Part shown: positions 1-7,877 of the stretch, one piece after another
Numbering within the stretch: position 1 is the first letter of the stretch
Layout: the number at the start of each line of letters is the position of its first letter
NCBI GenBank assembly: GCA_001986395.2
Contig: MQVO02000201.1
Coordinates: 1-14,872 of the forward strand
Direction: 5' to 3'
Source of the DNA: Irpex lacteus
Taxonomy: Eukaryota > Basidiomycota > Agaricomycetes > Polyporales > Irpicaceae
DNA: 14,872 bases
Position numbers and translations under genes: made by a program
The notes under the pieces: generated by a model
Databases searched by the model: none
What the model saw: only the letters and a program-made list of their open reading frames with translations
Told to the model about the DNA's origin: nothing

Positions 1-327
1 ATGTAATGCTCAGCGAGTCACTCTTGAGACAATAAGAAATATACACATATCACACTACGGGATCCGCTCAGAACTCAGATTCATTTATTAAGGTTCAGTC
101 CGAATGAGTTTGCAGTTCATAAAAACTCACAACGGAACTGCGCTCCTGTCAAACCAGAAATGTTGACAATCATACCTGTCAAAAACATCACGAGAGGATC
201 CTCACAGCGAGTTAGAGAAAAACTTGAGAGAACTCTGAGTTCGGGAAGGGGCGCCGAACCGACACTTTGTGTCGATCTGGCCCTCCTTCCCAAACAAAGA
301 ATTATTTCGTGGCGAACTGTTCTTCCC

Positions 328-623
328 ATGGCCCCTCAGATCTTGTTCTCAAACCCCCACCACCCTCGTCCCCGACGAGAGCAACTCCTCACCGCCGCTA
401 GTGTTGCTGCCCTACAAGTCGGCATGGATCCCCCGCCGGTGAGTGTTTTGTCCAGTTGCCAGTGTGTCTTGCCTTGGCATTGTGCGGTCAAAGACCGCCA
501 TGCAAGGGTGTCTGGCGTTCTCAGGCAATCTATCGACTCGTGCTTTACGCGGTCGATGGTCCGAGCCTCTTGAACGGCTCGCGCGACAGCCAGAAGTCCG
601 TGCTCATATCAGATACTGATTAG
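328..623 (+). CDS. Putative two-exon small protein, 69 aa, function unknown
   Basis: I do not recognise this protein. Exon 1 (328-438) starts at a CCATGG-type ATG and encodes 37 residues beginning MAPQILFSNPHH and ending MDPPP. A GTGAGT donor follows at 439. The best acceptor is GTTCTCAG ending at 524, giving an 86-nt intron. Exon 2 (525-623) continues in phase 0 with AIYRLVLYAVDGPSLL and ends in TAG. The two exons total exactly 70 codons including the stop. No domain, signal peptide or membrane segment is visible. The opposite strand is also partly open here (117-329), so the model rests on the phase match, the donor quality and the start context. It could equally be chance or a fragment of a larger gene. 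Confidence 0.33.
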
Positions 624-726
624 AAGTCACAGGCCATTCGAGCACTTACCGAGCTCACTCACGCGTCGCGCGAGTGCATACGAGTTGTATGCGCGATAAA
701 CCCTCACTGTACGCATTTAACTTGCC

Positions 727-963
727 TCATAAACGCGTCGAACACCCGATACTGACATGTTCGCGGTATGTCAGGGTATATGCGGGTTTTTGCGACCACA
801 GAGTCGATGTCGTCGTGGGCCTCGGTGGCGGCATATATGCGTACACTTCTGGTAGGTTAACCTTTCCTCGTTATAATATGAGCAACTCACCTTTGGGTGC
901 TTTAGGAGGCCCATAGCGATCGCCGTAGGCGATGTAGATCGGCACGCGAAGGGGCAAACGGCC
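727..963 (-). CDS. Possible C-terminal gene fragment, two exons, unknown
   Basis: Unrecognised. On the minus strand, 963-891 reads GRLPLRVPIYIAYGDRYG followed by PPKAPK. It runs into a GTGAGT donor at 890, a 42-nt intron containing TTAAC, and a CTACCAG acceptor ending at 849. The last exon (848-727) continues in phase as EVYAYMPPPRPTTTSTLW and stops with TGA at 729-727. No convincing 5' exon or start codon was found upstream. A second frame of the last exon, with the motif DDIDSVVAKTRIYPDIPR, is also open and looks protein-like but does not join in phase. The region is open on both strands, so this is a weak call. Confidence 0.22.
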
Positions 964-1164
964 CTCGTTCGAAGGTAATAGATATATTCAATTGAATCGT
1001 GCATATACTTACATGTGTTATATCTAGCTGCTACTCGACATAACCTCCTCGTTCCGACTTTGGAAGTCAGCTGTGCTGTATACGTCGTAAGTTAGATTCA
1101 TAACCGAGGCCGAAATAATCGAGTATTTACTTATCAAATCTCGTCATTTTGGGAGGCTCCCGCC

Positions 1165-1606
1165 ATGACTTCCAAACGAGATCGACGCCGACGCCAGATT
1201 CCCGACGTTCGACGCCCGACTCCCTACGCATCACTCCCGACGTCCGACGTCCGACGCCCTACGCATCACACTCCGACGTCCTACGCATCACTCCCGACGT
1301 CTGACTCCCGACGTTCGACGCCCGACGCCCGACTATACCCCTTGTCTGCCCCCTGGCCTCTTGCTGTGGCCACTCATGGACAGTCCAGTACCCCTCGCTT
1401 GCGAGGGTGCTGCTGCTGTTTACCTTGTCACCTCGTCGTCCTCGCAGTGAAGTCCAAACGAAATTTTCGCCCGACGCACAGTTGAATACCGCCGGACAGT
1501 CTGATACCGCCATAATCTGAAGGCCAACGGCCTCGAAAATTTTCGCCCGACGTCGACGCCCGACGCTTGATTCCCGATGTTCGACTCCCGACGCTCGACT
1601 CCGAGC
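1165..1606. repeat. GACG-rich minisatellite field
   Basis: Two clusters of imperfect short repeats built on CCCGACGTCCGACG lie at 1165-1345 and 1548-1606. CTACGCATCAC recurs three times near 1223, 1260 and 1282. Between the clusters, two direct copies of AAATTTTCGCCCGACG start near 1461 and 1537. Both strands are open for 60-130 codons here, but the peptides are repeats of R, S, P, T and D, so I regard the open frames as by-products of the repeats and not genes. Confidence 0.7.
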
Positions 1607-1749
1607 AGTCGAATATTCACTCGTCTTCGCTAGCAACCTCGCCGTCACTCCTTGGAATGGTCTTGCCGCCCTGCGGCAACGGATCGTCGTCCAGAAACTC
1701 CTCTGTCCTCGCCCGGTCCGTATACTCTACCCCAAGCCTCCTCCCAGCA

Positions 1750-2870
1750 GCTCATCGCGTCGACACGACGTATCGCCTTCCGCGAACCGCACCTGGGTGT
1801 CCGATACTTCTATACCCGCACAGCACCATCATTCAACCCCTCCCCTCCCTTTGCACCCTGTCCCGCAAGTTTTAACCCCGGATTTCGACGTCCCGCGACA
1901 GGGGTCCTGCTGCTCACAGGACTTCGCCAGGCCGTTTCACTTCCCTGTGGATTCTACGCAGGCTTCACTGGTCTTTGACAGATCGTCTGTCGCCCCTGAG
2001 ACTCTGTGTCACTCGACCGGCAAAGCCTTCGTCGTATCGATTGACAACCTCAACTCGAGCTTCGGGCGTCCGGCGAGCGTGGTTACAGGGTGTCCTACGG
2101 GCTTCGTACCTGGATCACAAAGGTTAGTCCAATATTCTAAGCTTAAACGAGTACGCACATACCTGATACAAGTCCCTAAAGCCCTGGCAAACCTCGACGC
2201 GACGTATCGACGTCCCGCGAACAGGGTCTCAGTGCTGCGCAGTCGCACATCCTCCCTCTCGCGCGTCGCAGACCCTCACAAGTCCTTGTTGGCGTCGCCG
2301 TTACGCCTCGACGCTATGGATCGACTTCCCGCGAGCCGTGTCTCAGTGCTGTGAAGCATCCCATCAACCCGACTGTCTGTCGCAGCCCTTCGCAAACACT
2401 CGTTGGGGTCGCCGTTACGCCTTGACGCAATGGATCGACGTCCCGCGACCGGGGGTCTTAGTGTCGACACCCTGGCGGCCATCTTGCACGCATCGAGTAC
2501 GTTCGCCCTTCGTCGATCTTGCACCGATCCTAACGGAGCCTCGTCCATAGCTCCAGCAACTCCTCCACCTCCCCACACGCTCCTGGTCGCTTCCACGCCT
2601 CGTCTACGCCCCGGCTAGGTCTTGACGCTATGGATCGAGCTCCCGCGACCGGGGTCTTGACGTCCACGCCTTGGAGATAATCTCGCACCCACGGGGTGCG
2701 TTTGTACCTTCGTCGATCTTGTATCGACTCGCGACAAGCCGTCGTCCGTGACTCTATCACCTCCCCACCTCTACCACTCGATCCTGGCCGTTCGCATGCC
2801 TCGCTGATGTCTCCGTTGCGTCTTGACGCTATGGATCGACGTCCGGCGACCGGGGGTCCCTTCGTCAACG
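1750..2870 (-). repeat. Tandem array of about seven diverged 110-200 nt units
   Basis: The core TATGGATCGACGTCCCGCGA (plus-strand view), usually followed by CCGGGGTCTTA, recurs near 1765, 1883, 2205, 2320, 2431, 2632 and 2834. Spacing is about 200 nt in the two units nearest 2.8 kb and about 111 nt in the units at 2.2-2.4 kb. On the minus strand the core encodes the recurrent peptide VAGRRSIASRRNGD. The copies near 1765 and 1883 are the most decayed. The plus strand is open as well (RLDAMDRRPATGG), but the best splice signals are on the minus strand. Confidence 0.75.
1965..2548 (-). CDS. Putative tandem-exon protein, four exons, 144 aa
   Basis: Unknown function. Exons on the minus strand are 2548-2400, 2348-2280, 2234-2163 and 2109-1965, totalling 145 codons with the TGA stop. 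Every junction is phase 2. Introns are 51, 45 and 53 nt; the last has GTATGT, GGACTAACC and CAG. Exons 2 and 3 (69 and 72 nt) are duplicates: TETRLAGSRSIASRRNGD versus TETLFAGRRYVASRFAR. The end of exon 1 carries the same module (RPPVAGRRSIASRRNGD). The donor after exon 1 is weak (GTGTTT), where its paralogue after exon 2 has GTGAGG. The product would be very basic and arginine-rich. Further module copies upstream (2548-2922) read in another frame, so the true 5' end is uncertain. It may be a decayed repeat or a non-coding transcript. Confidence 0.4.
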
Positions 2871-2949
2871 GCTTGATAATCTGGCCGCGCATCAGGTACG
2901 TCGTATCTTCGTCGATGTGCATCCATCACTAACGAGCCTCTTGTAGGCG

Positions 2950-3660
2950 TGTTCCGTCTCTGCCGTGCTCGTGCGCAGCGGGCTAGGCCGTCTAGATGCT
3001 CAGAGGATTACAAGGTGAGCAAACCTCCGTTCGAGCATGAAGAGGGGATTACTCACTGCGTTGCGATGCTGCAGCGGCCTCCCTGGCCTCCCCGTGGCCT
3101 CTCCTCCTCATGCGGTCGCTTCGTGGGGTCCTGGTGAGTTCCCGTGGCCTTCAGTAATCGCAACGTCGTTAACTGAGTGTTGTAGCGGCTTGTGCGAGCC
3201 TTATCAGCGCTGATATCGATTGGGGCGTTTCGCGTGAGCGTTCTGCGACTACCGTGAGTGTTAGGGGCTTTTCATAGAGTTGAAAACGGCTTACCGATTG
3301 TCTATTTAGAACCTGTAGCGTGATTCGACGCGATTGAAGCAGTTTGGAGCTCTTAACGACCGTTTGTAAGTCCAGAAATCCTCTGATTAACACAAGAAAC
3401 TCACCAAAATTGCCTTTTCAGGCAATTCCGCGACCCCTCCTCCTCCTGCGTAAGTCCGCCTCCCAACTCTCCACGACCTGTTGCCCCAGCTCACACGAAT
3501 TTGGCCAGAACATACGTCCCAATCTGTCAACAGAGCACGTGAGTTATCGAGCAGAGAAGCGTACAGTCGCATGAGCGCGCTGTACGTTTCTTACTGCTCT
3601 TACATTCTCCCTATCTAGCGTAATTATTCTAGTCTGTAATCCAACGACTCACCGGTGAAC
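2950..3660. other. No firm gene; scattered splice-like signals
   Basis: No reading frame here looks like a protein. Plus-strand intron-like segments are visible: GTGAGC near 3013 to CTGCAG near 3073, and GTGAGT near 3132 to TGTAG near 3185, bracketing a 58-nt GC-rich block. A very short exon-like block follows the TTTTCAG at about 3416-3421. These could belong to a non-coding transcript or be chance. I would not annotate a gene here. Confidence 0.5.
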
Positions 3661-3803
3661 CCTGTCAGTTTGATTTGACAATAAGCGCGCGTGCATTGAG
3701 ACTTGTTGAGTGCGTGAGTGAGTGGTGAGAGTAAGAGAGGCGGCGTGGATGGATAACGTAGGTGACCAGACGCTCGTGAGCTCGGACCGCGAACAATTGC
3801 AGC

Positions 3804-4586
3804 TCATATAATCGGAATGAAGTCAACCTGTGAAGGGTATGGTAGTAAGTCAAGCAGCGTCCCTCCAGCATGCTCTCTATTTTCCAGTTCGAATGAGTGG
3901 AGGGAGGAGTAGGAGGAGTGGGATACGAGGGAGTACAAGCCGTCAGAGGAGATGTCGAGGCCGTCAGAGGAGATGTCGAGGCCATCTGAGGAGACGTCGA
4001 CGTCGCACAAGCCGTCAGACGAAGGAACACCCCACCCCTCGCTCGACCCCGACCTCGCATCCAAACCCGCCATCTCCCCCTCAAAACGACCTCCGCAACG
4101 CCCGCTCCCTCTCCGCCTCGCTCGCCAAGAACTGCGCGAACGAGGGTCTGTTGAGGGATCCGGTCGAGAGTGAGGGTGGGGGATAGGGATTTGTTCACCT
4201 TTGATTTCGAGGAGGACTTTGCCGTGGAAGGATTGGACGAGGAGGGATCGTAGTAACTCACTCTCGTTGCCATAAACGTCAGGCACGGTATGCGCGAGCT
4301 GGATGAGACAGAGCCTTGGGCGGCGAAGACGAAGGGGGTGCTGGAGGAGCCGCGCCAGGAAGGGATGGGGAGGGTGTTTATTGTGATGTGGAGGGAGAGG
4401 CGAGGCGAGTGGTGCTGCAGGAGAGGCGAGGGAAGGGGGCAGAGGGGGGACGGGGTGTTGGCTTGTGTGCGGCACAGAGGACATCGCAGAGGAGAGAGGC
4501 AAGCAGGAGGCAGTAGGTAGCAGAGGCAGCAGACAGTGGTGGAGAGGAGAGGCAAGAGACGAGGAAGACGGAGACGCGTCAGGCAT
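3804..4586 (-). pseudogene. Frame-broken, low-complexity gene remnant
   Basis: Three minus-strand stretches look like real protein but lie in different frames. From 5' to 3' these are a segment with LPIPSWRGSSSTPFVFAAQG; a segment with CLIQLAHTVPDVYGNESE and LLVQSFHGKVLLEIKG; then PSFAQFLASEAERERALRRS, after which the frame reverts to EGEMAGLDARSG. Joining them needs about three single-base shifts, one beside a TTTT run. A possible 51-nt intron (4198-4148, GTGAAC to CAACAG) does not repair the frames. Two long frames stay open here (to 3804 and to 3665) only because the DNA is pyrimidine-rich. I do not recognise the family. It may be a pseudogene, an indel-bearing assembly of a live gene, or wrongly joined chance frames. 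Confidence 0.38.
3939..4020. repeat. 21-bp minisatellite
   Basis: Three consecutive 21-bp units of GCCGTCAGAGGAGATGTCGAG occupy 3939-4001, the third diverged, and a partial fourth (AGCCGTCAGAC) sits near 4010-4020. On the minus strand they encode repeats of SSDGLDI inside the broken gene at 3804-4586. Confidence 0.8.
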
Positions 4587-4651
4587 TGCCCGGCCAATCG
4601 TGTAAATGCCTCACATTCGGTCCGGCGGTCTCGATCACCGCAGCGCATCAT

Positions 4652-4760
4652 TGCCTAATCGAGATGCCGACGTCGTCACCTTGTCCTGATACCGCCATGT
4701 GCATATAACGCTGCAATTGTCATTCACCACGACTTTAATGCTTGTCTACGACCAGCGATC
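4652..4760. promoter_or_regulatory. Short divergent intergenic region upstream of OXR1
   Basis: Only about 110 nt separate the OXR1 start codon from the first minus-strand ATG of the broken gene (4651). An AT-rich GCATATAACG element lies near 4701-4710, about 50-60 nt upstream of the ATG on the plus strand. No other recognisable element is visible. If both genes were ever transcribed, they would share this promoter. Confidence 0.35.
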
Positions 4761-7115
4761 ATGTCGCATTCCATCTCGATACCGCCGCTGATTCCTCTGC
4801 CTGGCGAGGCCAAGAGGAGTCTGCGCGACGAGGAAGAGGATGTCTTTGCAACGCTCTTCTCACCTGCTACGCCGCGCGGATCGCCAACGCTTCGACCGGT
4901 GCAGGACGAGTCGCAGAGGCCTTCGCGACATACGCGCACGACGTCCGTAGACTCGGATTTCGGATCTTTCGTTTCTGTGCCGTCTGCGGAGGATCCTTTG
5001 CACCAGCAACAACAGCAGGACGGAGGATTCACGCCATTCACGCCCGTGGAGAACTTTAACTTTTTCGACAAGTTTACTGAAGACGCCAAGGTAGCGACGG
5101 AGAAGAACAAGACGGAGCTGCTGGACGAGCTCTTCCAGAATGACAGGGATCCCACGGCCTTTCTTCGAGGAGGTGCGTGTATACTGTGATCTTTCTGTCT
5201 CTTGCATACTCATTTTGAGGTTGGACTTGCAGGCGAACAAAGCACGCGGAAACAAGAGGAGTCTCTGCTTGACTTCACCTCAGATACCCTTGATTCAAAT
5301 ACCAAGACTCCCACAAATCGCTCTCGCGCAGCAACGCCTCTAGCGGGCAAGCCATCGGCTCCAGCTATTGTTCCTCCAATAAAGGTGCGTGATGTATTGG
5401 TTTTAGAGCTCTCAGCTTTTGCTCAACCTGACCTTGCAGCCACCCCTAACCAAAAGCTTATCCCCATTACCGACCCTACCATCCGCCCCGCAAGCACCCA
5501 GCAACCATCTAGTAGACGAACTCGCAGACTTCGACTTCGACCCATCCCACCTCCCTACCCAATCACACTCCACCCCCAACCCCTCTCACGAACCCACCAC
5601 CTCCCTCCTCGATCTCGACCCCTCAGCCTCCCACCGCTCCCGCCACCCCTCCCGCCTCCACAACTTCACCTCTCCCTCCCCCTCCCCTTCCTCCTCCTCC
5701 GCACAAAGAGACCTCAGCCCAGACCTCTCCCGCTCGCCCTCCCTCCCACCAACCCCCATCCGCCTCTCCACCCCCGAAGTCCAACGCACCCAATCATACT
5801 TCGCGCCCTCTTCGTTAGTGAGCACGACGTCGAGCCTTACGTCCCGATGGATGTCCTCCTTGCTCTCTCGTCCGCAGCCTCCTCCTCCTCCTCCCATGCG
5901 CGCAGAATCATCCGACCACGAAGTCTCCGTTGCGAGTAGTATGGGCATGCCACCGCGAGCGGCGACGATGCCCGGCTCGTCCATCACCCATGGGACGCCC
6001 TTTGGTTCGACGCCGTACGTACCGCCGTCGGGTGCACCTGGGTTCGCGGGGGATAGGACGTGGGACAAGGGATTCCAGTTTGATAGGGAGGGTGTGGAGC
6101 GTGCGAGTTTGAAGTTGGTGGGGAGGAAGGAGGTCACGGTGGGCGTACTAACCGTCGATCTGGCCGACAAGGTTCGTCTCTCCCTCTCTCTTCCCGTTCT
6201 CACAATCCTGCCATCTAACACGGAGGCTTGGGTATAGCTAAGGCCGTACCTACCAGCACTGAAACGCCTCGCCCGATCCTGGTCACTGCTATACAGCCTC
6301 GACCAGCACGGTATCTCGCTCAACACTCTGTACACGCGATGTGAGGCGCATATGGGCGGGGCGCTGGTGGTGATGAGGGACTCGAACGATGCGGTGTTTG
6401 GGGTGTGGATGGGGGAGGGGATCAAGTTGTCTAAGGGGTCGTACTACGGTAGTGGCGAGTCGTAAGTTTGTTGATATTGATACTCCTGGTCTGGCACCTA
6501 TCAAGGGGGGTCACTCATTCTGGCATTTAGGTTTTTGTTTAGGGTACTCGCGGATGAGAACGTGCGGGTGTACAAATGGACGGGCAAGAACGACTACGTC
6601 GCGCTCTGCGAATCGGAATATATGTCCTTCGGTGCGTATTTAATCTTGCCCTTCGGAGGACTGACACTCTCCTCTCCTTCACGCACCTCTCGCTCACCCT
6701 CACCTCTCGCCTCAACAGCCTCACCCTGACCCTCACCCCACCCTCACCCTCGCCCTCAAACAACCCAAGCCCGCTCGAAGGGGACGAAGACGAAGACGCA
6801 CGCACCACCAACCGCCTACATGCCCAACGAGCCCGTCGGTCCATCCCCTCCCCGTCTTTTGCACCTCTTCCTCTTCCCTTGCACGTCCACCCCTCTCCCT
6901 TCACTCTCCTATCCTGGTATCCCGGTATATGGTGTCGGGCAGCGGGTGCTTTGTTAGCAGGTACGCCAGTCTCTTCTTCGTGCGGTGTGGATGGGGATGT
7001 GGATGCGCAGGCGTCGCTGCCGTCGTCGTCGTCGAGTGCTACTATGTGGTGGCTCGTCGTCGTCGTCGTCGTTTCGTTGGGCATGCACGGGATGTTTGCG
7101 TTCTGCCTTGCGTGA
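4761..7115 (+). CDS. OXR1: OXR1-like TLDc-domain protein, six exons, 3' end uncertain
   Basis: TLDc proteins of the OXR1 family protect against oxidative stress; yeast Oxr1 acts on the vacuolar V-ATPase. Exons: 4761-5172, 5233-5384, 5440-6171, 6238-6461, 6531-6631, then probably 6943-7115 (or from 6961). The first four introns are 55-69 nt and all junctions keep phase. Residues 1-420 form a Ser/Pro-rich linker with short conserved-looking islands (FTPVENFNFFDKFTEDAK, LLDELFQNDRDPTAFLRG). The TLDc domain starts near residue 430: LRPYLPALKRLARSW, SLLYSLDQHGISLNTLY, GALVVMRDSNDAVFGVW, GSYYGSGESFLFRV, YKWTGKNDYVALC, ending EYMSFG. The usual YGLwLD, CpTFdNE and FecvgLEVW strands are not found. Exon 6 adds GALLAGTPVSSSC, a Ser run and a hydrophobic tail (WWLVVVVVVSLGMHG). 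The family call is firm; the C-terminus is not. Confidence 0.87.
6640..6910. repeat. Pyrimidine-rich low-complexity tract
   Basis: The plus strand is dominated by C and T, with many imperfect CCCTCA/CCTCTC units (for example 6690-6760). It most likely lies inside the fifth intron of the TLDc gene, which would then be 311-329 nt against 55-69 nt for the others. Slippage expansion here may have displaced or destroyed the exon that normally follows EYMSFG. Confidence 0.6.
7018..7073. repeat. GTC trinucleotide microsatellite, two blocks
   Basis: Two GTC runs (7018-7034 and 7054-7073) are separated by about 20 nt. In the frame that continues the TLDc gene, the first encodes a Ser run and the second a Val run. 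The hydrophobic C-terminal tail of that gene model is therefore partly a product of repeat slippage. Confidence 0.85.
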
Positions 7116-7660
7116 ACGTGGATGGAGACGAGTCTCAGTCCTAGGCTTGAACCCGGAGGTAGAGAAAATGAAAAATCAAGTCATTTCGAGTCTCGCGAGC
7201 ATGATTGAGAAGGTAAGGTGCTCTTCCAGTGAGTTCGCGTGAGTAGCTTGTACGTACATGTAATTAATAGCAGTAGCGGCAGCTTAGTTCTTAACGAGAT
7301 AATATAGCGCGATGTATATCGATCTCCCTCGTGCGCGCAGGCGTTATGCAAGTGAATGGGATGGTAAGTGTACGAGACGGGCCATACTACAGTAGTGTTG
7401 AGTAACTATGGGAGTGTGACTGCGTGAGTTATGCGTATATGGCGACAACGAAATAGAGAGTGAAGGGTCAAAGGTAAAGGTGGGTTAAAGGTGGGATACC
7501 CATGGGTTAATCATGGGTTAAAGGTGGGTTAACCGTCATATCGGTGTTGAACAGTGCGTCGAAGACTTTGATTGTACGTCGAGCTCTGTTAAACAATGGG
7601 TATGTGGATGCGCGAAACACAAAGGAGTTGTACCATGCCGTACAACGCGTTATCGAGCTC
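7116..7660. other. Gene-poor stretch downstream of OXR1
   Basis: One short open block (about 7147-7212, EVEKMKNQVISSLASMIEK, then GTAAGG) looks helix-forming, but I could join it to nothing. The remainder is AT-richer than the flanks and holds the GGGTTA repeats listed separately. No polyadenylation site could be assigned to the TLDc gene. Confidence 0.45.
7471..7534 (+). repeat. GGGTTA-rich imperfect direct repeats
   Basis: GGGTTA occurs four times in about 60 nt, within repeats of AAAGGTGGGTTA and CATGGGTTA. The hexamer is a permutation of the fungal telomere unit TTAGGG, but the spacing is irregular, so this is at best a degenerate interstitial telomere-like tract. Confidence 0.55.
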
Positions 7661-7877
7661 ATTATTTGAATCCTACTGTAATGCATGGATTCCAAACGAT
7701 TATGTACGTAGTATACAATGAAGTCAAACGTACAATACGTATACTACACCACCTCCTGCATTCTCGTCTCCATCGCACTCAACCCCGAATCCTCCCCCGA
7801 GACCATGCTCGTCTCTCCCCCATTGCACCCAAACTCGCCCGTACTACTCACCTACCATCCGCATCGACCCATCTACC

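Noticed and set aside
674..916. Plus-strand frame ending SPLGALGGP as a gene
   Set aside because: It has no ATG at its 5' end. A possible donor at 851 and acceptor near 906 do not join in phase to an open exon, and the opposite strand is equally open.
1797..2932. Plus-strand open frames with repeated RLDAMDRRPATGG
   Set aside because: They are the opposite strand of the repeat array. The best introns, including GTATGT-CTAACC-CAG at 2162-2110, are on the minus strand.
3665..4651. A 328-codon continuous minus-strand open frame as a normal gene
   Set aside because: It is open mainly because the DNA is C/T-rich. Its protein-like parts switch to other frames, and its N-terminus is Cys/Leu/Pro-rich noise, so I recorded a broken gene instead.
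6690..6760. Telomere repeat tract (CCCTCA-like)
   Set aside because: The units are irregular, mixed with CCTCTC, and grade into a general pyrimidine tract.
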